From Takakia lepidozioides (taxonomy: Eukaryota > Streptophyta > Takakiopsida > Takakiales > Takakiaceae): a DNA stretch of 64,000 bases. The stretch lies in the NCBI GenBank assembly GCA_030704615.1, contig CM060731.1, positions 88,950,756 through 89,014,755 of the forward strand, read 5' to 3'. The notes under the pieces were generated by a model. The model saw nothing but the letters and a program-made list of their open reading frames with translations. It did not search any database and was not told the origin of the DNA. Below are positions 22,877 to 36,518 of the stretch, piece by piece. Position 1 is the first letter of the stretch; each line of letters opens with the position of its first letter. The position numbers were made by a program, and so were the translations under genes.

Positions 22877-25800
22877 CTAAATGTCCAAAGGGAGGGCGAG
22901 CGAGAGAAATTCCATACCCGGCACCACCCACAAACTCTCCACGCTTCGCGATGGAACTTTGGAGGTCTTCAGCTTTGTGTTTAGTCTGCTCTTGATTCGA
23001 TACCCCTTTCCTTGCCTCTTGTCGTGCTTAGACTTACAGCAAGACAGGCTTAGAGATAGTGCAGAGAAGACTTCTGCGGTAGCCCCATTGGACGCCAATC
23101 GAGAGTGGGACTTGGCCACTGCCGGATTTATTCTCAGGGGGGCCACTGTCCTTAACCTTGTGGTGTCAACAGGATGTGAAACTCTGAATTTCACCGTGCT
23201 CAGAGAACAAATTGGTAGAGACCTTGTTTGAGAATTTCTCTCCACAGATTTATGCAGTCTCATGGCTCCAGCATATCTACTGGGCGGCGCAGTAGCAACA
23301 AAGTTTGTGAGCCATGACTTCGTGGATTTTCCAACTGCAAACTCCATCATCTGCTTCATGGTTGTCTGAAAAACAGGGTGACACATTAATATGTATATGC
23401 AAAAACCTTTGCTTCAAATAAGTAGAACCTTCATGATAGAAGGGACGACCCTTCCCGAAACTCTCAACCTAAACATACAAAACGCATTGACGAGCCAAAG
23501 ATTGGCAGGCGCCATAATATGGATGTTGCACAGCGGACATCCAATAGATAGCCCATCACTAGTGGTTGTGGGTTCAAAACCACGTTAAGTGCATTGGATG
23601 TCCACCTTCCCATCGGAAGGCAGTAGCCCTTCGGGGTCAAGTGACAACATAAGTTACGCTTGCTTCGGCAAGAGTCCACATTTTTGGATGTTGCCAAACT
23701 TGGCAAGGAATCATTGGAACATCTACACCACCATGCCATGGCTGCCAAGGAGACAATGCCTAGTTGCCAGGCTGCCAAAGAGAACCAACCACTGCAATAA
23801 GTCTCCATGAGGTTGTTGCAGATGAAATGAAATAAATTTAGACACACATTGTAGCAAATGCCAAACTGAATCCTGAGATTGCAAAGAGACTGTATGTGCT
23901 TGGGTGATTCTTATTCGATAGAGTTTGATTTAAAACATGGAATCAGGTACATGACAAAAGATGTTCCATCAAATTTTAGTTTAGTACCTGAGAGACCAAA
24001 CTCAATGAAGCAAACACTGTTGGGAAGGGTGGATGCCCCTTGTCGATACCTCCCATCTCCCCTGCAGGTGTGGCCATAGCCACCTTGCCAAAGCTGCGAG
24101 GCTTAGGATCTTGGTCTTCATCTTCGTCGTCGTCTCCCTTGCCTCCATCATCAACTTCGGAGGGTTTTCCTCCCTCTGGAGGACCTTCTTCTTGGGGACC
24201 CCCTTCCGCTCCTCCTGCCTCGCCTTTTCCCTCTGATGTGTCTGCTCCCTCCTTGGGCACCTCTTTTGCATAGAGGTCCTCAAGTTTGGCCTGATGACAG
24301 TCTTAACAAAGTTAATCACTAGAGTATCACTAGTTGTAGTTGCTGACTTGTAAGAGAACCAAGGGCTCTCAGTGTTCCACACATAACTTTCCCCTTCTAC
24401 TTTACCTCTCTCACACACAGCTAATAAGGCAGACATTGGTGTTGTAATATGCCTTTATCTCTTACCCCTGTGTTGCTACATTTATGCGCCTCACCCACGT
24501 GGAAATTTACACAAGTAAATGATTCCCACTTTATGTGAATTCCAGTTGCATACTCCCTCCATATTCTGATTATGTCCTCTAGCAGAGAGTTCTGCATTCC
24601 TTACCAAGCAATCATTTGGGGCAAAAGTGGAGACCAGTGGCCCAATACAATAGATAGTTATTTTGTATTTATCAGAGGCGAATTAAGAGCAAGAGAGGCT
24701 CCAGATAGCCATGGCACATGTCATGCCTTTTGATGAAAGACATAAATCATGTAAATAGCTGAATGTGGATCTAGAAACTAGCTCTGGTTATGGATGCCAG
24801 TGTTGGCAGGTTCTAACATATTTATAGGCTTCTGGTAAGTCCAAAATCTTGGTTTTATATAACCGGCAGTTATGGGTACTATGAATATGTCAAACGCCAA
24901 GGCTGGATATCCATCTGGTTATAATTTCACAGCAGATACTGGCGGGTATTGACATGACATCGACGAGGTATGGGCCAGATATTACACTGGATATCAAATC
25001 TTTTTGCTAAATTTGTACCTGTTGGTTATCTGTAAAGACTGGGTATTTTGTTTTGAGACCTGGTGTGTTGGAGGTGTCAAGGCTATAGCCCTTGCACGGC
25101 ACTCTGAGAACAGAACGGGACGGGTAGCTCAGTGGTAGAGCACCCCACCGGAATGGGGGAGGTCCTAGGTTCAATCCCTAGCCCGACCACACGCCAGTGG
25201 TTTTCCAACATGGTATCAGAGCCAAGGTTGGGGCGGTGGTCAGAATGGGTGGGCATTAGCTATAAGGGCTATGCCTTGAGGGGGAGTGTTGGAGTGTCAA
25301 GGTTATAGACCTTGCACGGCACTTTGAGAACAGAATGGGACGGGTAGCTCAGTGGTAGAGCACCCCACCGGAATGGGGTAGGTCCTAGGTTCAATCCCTA
25401 GCCCGACCACACGCCAGTGGTTTTCCAACATGGTGGAGCGGTGCTTTAAATACCCCCGGGCTGCTAACTGGATTGGTACCTGGAGCAGACTCGAGAACCA
25501 GCCAACACTGTCAAATAACCAACAAATATGCCAAAATGGCATCCACAATTCATACCTCATATTCTGCCTGATCCATTGCCTCCTGAAGCTTTGCATCCAG
25601 ATCCTTGATTTCCAATTTTAGCGCCAGCTCTCTCTCTTTATCTGTCCAAACTCTACCCCCTAGTTCATCCTCTGCCTCCCATTGCTGACGTCTCTCAGCA
25701 TCCTCCTCCTCCCACTGTTTCTTTAACTTCTCCTTTTCTGTCAACTTCCCTTCTCCACCCTCACCCTCATCACCCTCATCACCCTCCTCCCCAAGAAACT

Positions 25801-28800
25801 CTTTCATGCCCATTGGTAATGGAATGGCTAGCTCAGGAATGACAGAGCCGTCGTCCGCTAAGGGCTGTACAAATAAACGCATCCGACCCTCTGCATCTGT
25901 AGCCCAGTTGATGATTTGTCCTGAAGGTACATGCAGTAAAACCTCGTCTTCCTCAGGTCTGTCCTTTGACTTGTCCCCGTTGCTTTCGTCCTCCGAATTT
26001 GGGCCAGCCAACACTACAAACTCGTCATCTGCATTGAAAGTGCTCCATGTGAATGTCATTCCAGGATACAACTACATCCTGAGAGGGAGCAGGGAAAAAG
26101 GGAAAAAATGCAGGAGAGGCCAACAAGGACAGTATGACAACTTTCATTTGCACTAGAGCTAGCGGAAAATACTAGAAATATATTCTCTCGACACTTTGCA
26201 CTTTTTTTGTCCCACATTGGCAACATGGCCAATCATGTGCTAAACTGACATTGGTGATGTGGCAGATTCTTCGAGATTGCACATAAAGCTGGGGAGAACT
26301 TGCACTTGCAACCGTGTAAACCGCTGAGAATTGCCATTTATGCCCAGGAACCAGCAGCATGCTAGACGCTGGTTCCGGGGCATAACCAGTTCATCTCAGC
26401 TGGTTACCCTACACATACAAGAACAGACAGATATGTCGACAAATGGCAAGATACATGTCAATCAGACAAGAAGCAACAGTGAGGCGAGAAAAGAAGCAAG
26501 GTAATTCCACTACCTTTTGACCACAGGTACTCGAGCTCAGGAGGCATGGGGATCCGGAGTGGTGACTTAATAAAAGAATTGAGCCACATCTCTTGCTCAT
26601 CATCCACTTCCTTAACATACCTCTCCCACAGCTCTGGAACCTGTATCAGACATTTACATGATTATATCTTTCATCAAAAAGCATGACACGTGCCATGGCT
26701 ATCTGGAGCCTTTCTTGTTCTTAACCAGAATGTATCAAGATGCATTTCTCTTCCAAGGATTCCTCATCTGATGAAACTAGAAAGTCCCCTCCCCGCTACT
26801 CTATCTGTACACGTTATGAAGTCTCTCTCCTCTCTTGTCTCATTGGCGAGGCACAGAGACGCAATGAGAGAAGAATTTTCTTTGCAGCCATTGAAGACCC
26901 GCGGCCCATAGGACGCTGTAGAGAGAGGAGTTTGGCCTCTGCACCACCTCGATATAAAACTGCCCATGATGAGCCTGAGAGCCTAGAGGGATTCCAAATA
27001 ACCCACATGCTTAGTTCATGATTATAAGAGCTCAAGTTAGCATCTGAAGCAGACACACCTTGTAATATGCATTGATAAAGCCAGGGGCCATCCACAAGTC
27101 TTCCTCCTCATACATGTAGGGGTGCTGGGGGTCTGTGAATGGACCTTTCCATTCTCGCACCACTGTCACCAACCCACCCCACAATTCCCGTTAAGGCTCA
27201 TCGTCTTCATTATAGACTGCAGTGATCTAAGATAGTCCACAGTAACGCAAAGTTAGGACCCACCCATAGAATTTGTTCTGATACATCAGCCATGCTGTCC
27301 TTACTATTATATTTCAAAAAGAAAGTGACACTAATTAATTCTGGTAATGACCCCATGAATGGAAGGGTCTTCATATCATCTTACATCATTCATTAACTCC
27401 CCACATTTCATGCGAAATAGATAAACAAGCAGCTTTGATCGAGAAAACCTTAGGGATTTGAGACAACCCAACTAGAACAAGAAGGTCCTGCATGTTGACC
27501 CAGGTTGTAAATGACAGGTTTCCCCACAGAGGTCTTCAAGGGATAGTAAAAATGGCCTACTTCCATCAGGTTTATTGACAAACATCCTTGCTTTCGCTGC
27601 AGCCACCTCAGCCAACGATGCATGCATCTGCACCCCATTCCTGGAGTCTGAGAAATATTTGCAAGACCTTCCTTCCTAACTCAAAGAACACAAAAAATCA
27701 ACACCCTATAGCGACCTACTTCGCTGGTTGGAGACCACCTCCACAACTCCCCTCACCATGACAACAAAACAAGGGAAAACAGGAATTTCAAGTACAGAAA
27801 TAAAATGTCAGCTAAAAAGTAGACAAGACTGTACCCCAGTCAGAGGTATATATACCATGAAAGAGTACACAGATGTATGTACATTTTTAACACCAAACAC
27901 CCTTACCACATACAGCAAAGTTGCGCACGTTATTAAGGGTAGCAGAACTCTTACAGCTGACTGCTTGTCATCACACTCCATAAGATCTGGCAGCAGCTCT
28001 CCAAAGTAGAACTTGCCCTGAAAAAGAGAAAGCATAAATCAGGTAAGATGAATAGCCTTTAACCAGTCATGCAGGGTCAGTGGGAATAAGTCTAACTTCA
28101 ATATAGCAGAGCACTTTCTGCTGTCAGATGAGACAGAGACAACATGCAAGCAAAATCAACACTTGGATGACTTCCGTTAAAACTCTAGAGAAAATGGGAA
28201 TGAAGTAAGTGAAGCTCAAGAGAAGAGCATACCCAAATCTGTCGGCCATTGATCTCATAAATGCCACAACCATGCATGCGACTGTGTTTCCATTGGCCAG
28301 CATACTTGTAGTGGCCTTTCTCACTGCAGCAGAACCATTGTTTTAATGCAAGAGGCATCTTGTTTTTAATACAACATGGACTTCAATTGGGAGGAACTAT
28401 CACAATTCTCTAGTCAATCTAGTATCCAAGCAAGCTATAGGTGAGGATCTGACCCCTACAAGCCTCAGCCATGAACTTCAGTTTTACACACTTGCAAGTG
28501 ACCAATCTATTATTTTTCTCACTTTACATCGGTATGACAAGTAAAAAGTACATTGCACGGAATAATCCTCTAGTTCACCATTTTTCGTCCGTGCCAAAGA
28601 TTTTCTTCTGGCTCATTCCTCAGGCTTGAGAACCATGGAAAGTATCAGATGAAAAAGGGAGCAAGATAATTAATACACCCATTGCTGCTTCCACCAGTAG
28701 GAAGTGCGCCATAAAAGGGAGATCTGAGCGAGAAGGACGAAAAGCACTCACGGTTTTTCTCCAAAATACTTCACCCATAGCTCATCATCTTCAAATGGAG

Positions 28801-31800
28801 CCGGGTCAATGGCATCCGGATTGTCAGCAAGGGTGTCTTCGAGGTCCATCTTCAACCATTCCTTGTCTTCCGGTTTCAGATAATCTGCTTTCAAAATCCT
28901 GCCTTGCTCCTTCATCTTCTTTGCTAGACTGATTCACACAGAAAGACACAAGGGTTATATCTGAGCATATCGATGACTAGGTAGTTTCTGTCCCTTTGTG
29001 TTCTGCTCAACTGGGCGCGGGGTCAATGGCCACAAGGCTACGGCAAACAACGTCTTATGAGTACACCTCTTTTTGTCTGTTCTTCACATCCTCCACAATG
29101 AGGATGAGCAGGCACCAACAGACCAAAGTTTTGCCCTGGGATTTCAATAACCGCAGCATGACAGGTGAAATGCATCCACAAGAAAAACTTACTCAGAGCC
29201 AGGAGGAGGTTCAGGCACGGGCAAGTCCACTTCTATCACTCCATGACCATCCATCATATTTTGAAGCCACTCACCTTCGTACCTGCACATCCCCATCTTC
29301 CTGATGTTCATCAAATAGAGCAATACTGAATACTATGAACCATCCATGAAGGTAACCACTACACAGATCATTCCAACATCTTATGCTCCCTCTTATCACC
29401 TTTCTAGAAAAGACAAACCATTCACATCAATTTAGAAAGTGTGAACTCCAACAAAAAAGTAATCAGAGACTACTTAAAGCAGGATTGGCCATGTTGGCTC
29501 AACTGACATATTAGCAGAAGATAATGGAGAGACATACACTCTTGACTACATTCCAAAGGAATTAGCATGCTTGCCTGCAGAGTTCCAAAGGGGTTGTGTA
29601 GACACCCTTTCCATGTGCAAGGTCGTCCCACACAGTTCCTTCATAACTGAAACAACATGACATGACAAGCCATAGAGAACGAGTAATAGAGGAAGTCAAC
29701 ATAGATTCTTTCATTCTTCGCATTCTATCCTCTTTCCTACCTGGTTAGAAAGAAATTGAAATCTTGGATTGCCATGCAAAGGCATAAATCCACTGGAGAA
29801 TGGGAAATAGCACTAATGTGGCAGATAGTGAAGGTGTACCACCAGATAAGAGAGAAGAGAGAGAATGTACTCATGAGGCATTGTTTGCCATAGTCTTGTG
29901 GCCATAGACCCAGAGAAGAGAGAGAGAGTGAGAGAATGTACCCATGAGACTTTGTTTTTCGTAGCCTTGTTGCCATAGATCCCGCGCCCAATTTGGGCGG
30001 TACAAGAGGGAACAGACACTACCTTTGTGAGGGCCTCACTCCAGTAGTGGGACTTGGTATAAAAAATTGGTTCAGGATTTCCAGATTTCCTATAGATGGC
30101 CCTTCACACAAGGATCTGCTGTGTGTGAGTTGCCCATCAATTAGACCCCAACAGGGCCAGGCTTTAGGCTCACCCTCGAGATCTTGAAAGTTGGTGAACA
30201 GAGGTGCAGGGCTATGTTCTTGATGGTCTTGAAGAGGGTCGCTCTCTGATGAGAATACCCCGGACATTGTATCAGAAAATGGATAGGCAACAGGTCAAAG
30301 TACCTCTTTGCACAACCAATCAACTCCTGAAAATTGGATGGGGAATCTCCTAGGCCGCAAAGGAGGGCAAGGGCCTCTACCATAGGATTGCAACAATGCT
30401 TAATTAGCTCATTGACGATGCCCTCACACCCGCTGGCTTTATAGCCCTTCAAAAATTCTATTGCTTCAGAAATCTCAGAGGAACTAATGGGTGCATTGTG
30501 ATATACTCTAGTTCATCAGGGCTGTCTTGGATGGTAGGAATAGTCCTTTCTACTGTATCCTTCCATTCTTCAGAACACACCTCACTTTAAAATTAGAAAC
30601 ACGGCCAAGAGGGCTGTAGTGCATTTCAAAGGTTTTCACAGTCTCAACCATAGAAGTCACCACTGCACCCTAAAGTGCGTACTTGCTGAAAAGAGAGAGA
30701 GAATGTGCTCATGAGACGTTTACCATAGCCTTGTGGCCATAGATCCTAGCAAGAGAGTGAGAGAGATGCTGTACAGTTGCATTTAAGATGGAATCACTAC
30801 AGTTGCAGGCATCTTCAATGTGTACACATGACAGAGTATGGCAAGTCCTTGGAACGTGGTAGGGAAGAGAGGAACATACGAGGAGCCATCTTCAAAGATA
30901 TAACTAGCCCACACCAGAAACTCCTCCATACGCTCAAGCTCCTCCACCACTGCCTCAGGGCTATCAATGTCAGGATGCCCTTCTGGGATTGGTGGGTACC
31001 ATTTCCGGTACGGCACATAATACGGTTTTCGCGGAGGAGCCCGTCCATCCTTTTCCAACTTAGCGATAAGCTCTTCGTCATCCTCTGCCAGCTCAGGATC
31101 ATGGCCAACTGTGTCATCAGCTGGCGTTGGTTCTGCCCACACCTCTCCTAAATCTGCCTCGGTCCAATTCTCTTCATCTCTAGGAAAATTCCATTCATCC
31201 TCCTCCTCCAGCACTTCTTCATCACTCTCGTCCTCTTCTTCATCATCTCTTCTTTTAGATCTGAGGCGGCGCTTTTTGGCTACTGCCCCTTCCTTCTCTT
31301 CTCCCTCCTTTGCAACCTCTCCCTCCACAACTTCCCCCTCTTGTTCATCTTCCTCCTCATCGTCCTCATCTTCTGAGTCATCAGAAGCCCATTCTACCTG
31401 CATGCTCCATGACTGACTGTGTGAGAAATTATGAAACAGAATGAGCAAAAGGTTTTGTCTGGAGAGGGATGCTCATCTATAGCCTTGCTTTCCCCCACCC
31501 CTCCTATCTCTCTGGTTAGCTGAGAAACACAAATTGCCCGCATGCACATGAGGACACTCAACCTCAGGCTGAGTATCATACCTCGGGGCTCAAAAGCCCC
31601 CGGGAGGACTCTTTGGGGATTGAGCCCAAGGGACTCAAAGCAAGAAACAGTCCATGAGAATATGCAAGAGACTCCTTGAACTTGAAAATCAAAATCAAAA
31701 TCAAAATGACTGCCACGACTGGAGGAAGTCTTTGAGAATTGTAATGGCCTGAGGCTGATCCCCTCCCGTCCATCTCTCCCCTCCCCAATTGTGGTCTGAT

Positions 31801-32318
31801 TCTGGTACGGGATTTTGACAATAAGGCTACTGCATGCAAGGGTTTAAGAGAGCTAAAGCCTTTTCTTATGAAGGACATTGCCACATGAACAGACGCTAAA
31901 ATGTGGGGTGAAGCAGAGTCAATCACAGGCGAACCTGCCAGCCATGTTAATATGCTGGCTACAGATAACCAACCGCATGCCCATGACTGGCTACAGATAA
32001 TTCTTCACCCGTACTTCTGTGCATTTCCAGAATGCATTGGAGTTTGGTTTTGATAAGCCATACATGAGCATCAATTTAGTTCGAAAGTAATGACATCGTT
32101 TGAAAAATAGAACCACTTTCCAGAAAAGAAAATGAAGGGATTTACTTCAGTTACCAATGGAAGTACAGACTGACCTGCACAGGGCCCGTTCTTTCAGGGA
32201 CTTCAGCCTCCGGAATTTTCCCTCGAAAGTTGGGTATAACTGCCTCTTGCGAGGTCTTTTTCGATACCTCTTGCTCTTCATCATCGTCGAGAATCGGAAA
32301 TTCCTCGTCTCTAGCCAT
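22877..32318 (-). CDS. TIC100: TIC100-like chloroplast protein import component, 13 exons, 905 aa
   Basis: Exons: 32318-32175, 31397-30880, 29646-29575, 29282-29193, 28928-28752, 28323-28233, 28017-27955, 27627-27561, 27162-27059, 26640-26514, 26028-25556, 24290-23988, 23365-22877. They join in frame. Arabidopsis TIC100 (EMB1211), a subunit of the 1-MDa TIC translocon at the chloroplast inner envelope, is 871 residues. Matching blocks: acidic N-terminus (about 49-110), PYYVPYRKWYPPIPEGHPDI, VEELERMEEFLVWASYIF, three MORN repeats (about 222-241, 246-268, 341-363), MFVNKPDGM, HPYMYEEEDLWMAPGFIN, EQEMWLNSF, LLHVPSGQIINW, a Glu/Lys-rich coiled coil (about 590-642) and an acidic linker. Exon 13 is Ser/Arg-rich and less conserved. 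Intron 3 uses a GC donor. The start of exon 11 was set by frame. Introns hold SINE, LINE and TRIM copies. Confidence 0.92.
23530..23684 (+). mobile_element. SINE (CCTTCC/GGAAGG family) in TIC100 intron 12
   Basis: A 155-bp insert flanked by a perfect 10-bp duplication TGGATGTTGC (23520-23529 and 23685-23694). A B box GGTTCAAAACC lies at 23571-23581, with an A-box region (GATAGCCCATCAC) before it. The shared core follows (GTCCACCTTCC, GGAAGGCAGTAGCCC, CATAAGTTACGCTTGC), and the copy ends in TCCACATTTT. It is antisense to the host gene. Confidence 0.8.
25118..25189 (+). other. tRNA-like Pol III unit in TRIM LTR1
   Basis: A 72-nt sequence folds as a type I tRNA. The acceptor stem GGACGGG/CCCGACC has six of seven pairs, the D stem is GCTC/GAGC with loop AGTGGTA, and the T stem is CTAGG/CCTAG with loop TTCAATC. 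The anticodon stem is C-rich/G-rich with loop CCGGAAT, and the variable loop has five nt. The A box TAGCTCAGTGG (25125-25135) and B box GGTTCAATCCC (25168-25178) match the Pol III consensus, and a T4 run at 25201-25204 could terminate. Position 33 is C, not the near-universal U, and the 7-nt loop reads GGA without the long serine arm. Hence it is called tRNA-like, not a decoding tRNA. Confidence 0.75.
25338..25409 (+). other. tRNA-like Pol III unit in TRIM LTR2
   Basis: Same 72-nt tRNA-like sequence as in LTR1, with one difference (G to T at the foot of the anticodon stem). A box, B box, T stem and acceptor stem are unchanged, and the T4 run is at 25421-25424. Outside this unit the two LTRs differ at four positions plus one indel in a similar length. 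Confidence 0.75.
29006..29080 (+). repeat. Dispersed repeat family 2, copy in TIC100 intron 4
   Basis: Shares GTTCTGC(C/T)CAA, GGGGTC(A/T)ATGGCC, ACAAGGCTACGGCAAAC and TCTTATGAGTACA with copies on minus at about 29855-30020, 30693-30770 and 39250-39295 and on plus at 38149-38240. The family usually ends in a CT-rich run. Class is unknown; there are no coding features. Confidence 0.5.
29855..30020 (-). repeat. Dispersed repeat family 2, two tandem copies in TIC100 intron 2
   Basis: Two head-to-tail copies: 29920-30020 is fuller and 29855-29920 partial. Both contain the complement of GGC(A/C)ACAAGGCTA and CATGAG(T/G)ACATTCTCTC, separated by GA-rich runs. The right end (near 30012-30050) also carries GCCTCACTCCAGTAGTGGGAC, whose complement occurs next to the copy at 38.15 kb, so the full family unit is longer than the core. 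Confidence 0.5.
30019..30560 (-). pseudogene. LINE reverse transcriptase fragment in TIC100 intron 2
   Basis: The minus strand reads FLKGYKASGCEGIVNELIKH, recalling the K-x-P-G-x-DG-I-x-N-E-x-(I/L)-K motif at the start of non-LTR RT domains, and then LLCGLGDSPSNFQELIG. A frameshifted ESDPLQDHQEHSPAPLF follows, reminiscent of KGDPxDPxNYRPISLL. Frames are broken, so it is a dead fragment. It shares orientation with the host gene. Confidence 0.45.
30693..30770 (-). repeat. Dispersed repeat family 2, partial copy in TIC100 intron 2
   Basis: Contains the complement of TATGGCCACAAGGCTATGG and of GTCTCATGAGCACATTCTC, flanked by GA-rich runs. Third copy of this family within one intron. Confidence 0.45.
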
Positions 32319-35167
<2,849 letters not shown>

Positions 35168-36518
35168 AGGGGGCAGGAAGGACCTAACTTTGTTGGTCAG
35201 AAAGTGTACTGTAGACTGGTGCCATCTTTGGAAGTTGAAATAGCCCAGAGCAATGCAAAACAGATGCCTTGATTTGAGATTGGAGAGAGGGGAGGGAGGG
35301 ATTGTTGTGCCAAGGCCTGCAGGTTGTGCAGTTCATGGATTGAACCCTCTGGGTTGAAGTTTCTTGCTGAATAACTCCACAGGAGCTCTGGGGAAACCAC
35401 GGATGGAACTACCTTCACCATACTTTGAACTATACTTGAGTTGTCCTAGGCCTGGGAAGACTGGCCAGGACTGAGGTGGGCTTTCTGCCATCTGCATAGC
35501 TGCACTGTGGCATATGGAGTTAGTCATTCCCAAGATATTGGCATTTGTATACTCTGCAAAGCTGCTCCTTGCTGCTTTCTCCACCCTTATTGTGCGACTT
35601 CTGATGATGAGACATCAAGACCTGTTGCAAATTGTGAAGTTACAATTTTAAGAGCACTGTCGTAGTAAATGATTTTGCTTAGAGAGCCTCTACTAAGTGT
35701 GCCTTTCTCTGCATCTCACTTGTTATGTGTTCTTGGTCACGATGGGATGGTTGACAATACTCTCTTATGTTTTATCCCATGTAGTTGTGATCAGTGGCCC
35801 TCTGAATCTTCCTTGCTGTTGAATCTGCATGTATGGATGTGTCTTCTTGGTGTCTGCTCTTTCTCCTTAGATTCCACATGAAGCCAGCTCATGCTGGTCT
35901 GTTGTTCACTGCATGGTGGACCATGAAAATTAGTTGCTTCTCAGCATGGTCCTCAATGCACCTTCTACTGGCCGTGGAAGAACTAATATGCTTAAGAACT
36001 TCTTCCACAAATCAGAGTCAGATGAAATAGCCCATAAAGTATTACCAACAGAAGTTCCCCATTTGAAAATCTTTTTATTTCACATTATGGACAACGCAGA
36101 TGAACTGGCGAGGACTCTGACATTGCTAAGTTTTCACACACCTGGACATCACCAGCTCTGGCTACTCTTCTGCTCCACTCAAGTTTGCACCTGAGCTTAT
36201 GTCTTCCATCGGTGCTCACTATAATGCATGAATAGCTGCATCTACTGGCAAATAACCTATGAGTGGATTGAAATGATGATAGCTTCCCCTGCGACCCCTA
36301 CAGACACACTTCTGACCTGCTGTGGATGTCTATGAATCTATGAATCACATTCCTTTACAAGCCCACACTGCAAGCCAGGAGGTTTGTATTTTCTGGAGGC
36401 CAAAGTGGCACATTGCAACAACATAGCATCGATACTGTACCATAAGAATGTATGTACAATCAATTGAATGTTGCATGGGGGTTTGGGGAAGCAAAATATC
36501 CCACATGGGACCCCTGCT
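35168..36518. other. Convergent 3' flanks
   Basis: Lies between the 3' end of the E2 gene (+) and the 3' end of the secretory-pathway gene (-). It presumably holds both 3' UTRs. No coding region is recognised. Confidence 0.35.

Larger units (their letters stand above)
25066..25430 (+). mobile_element. Complete TRIM/SMART mini-LTR retrotransposon with tRNA-like LTRs
   Basis: The LTRs are 25066-25210 (145 bp) and 25287-25430 (144 bp). Both start TGTTGGAG and end TTTTCCAACA and differ by five substitutions and one indel. The primer-binding site TGGTATCAGAGCC (25211-25223), complementary to the 3' end of initiator tRNA-Met, follows LTR1 with no gap. A polypurine tract GAGGGGGAG (25278-25286) precedes LTR2. 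The internal region is only 76 bp and codes for nothing. A perfect 5-bp target duplication TGGTG flanks the element (25061-25065, 25431-25435). It lies in TIC100 intron 11, opposite to the gene. It must be mobilised in trans. Each LTR carries a tRNA-like unit, described separately. Confidence 0.9.

Noticed and set aside
25118-25409. Two functional tRNA genes
   Set aside because: Both lie inside the LTRs of a mini-retrotransposon, have C at position 33 and an anticodon loop that fits no matching tRNA type. They are annotated as tRNA-like Pol III units.
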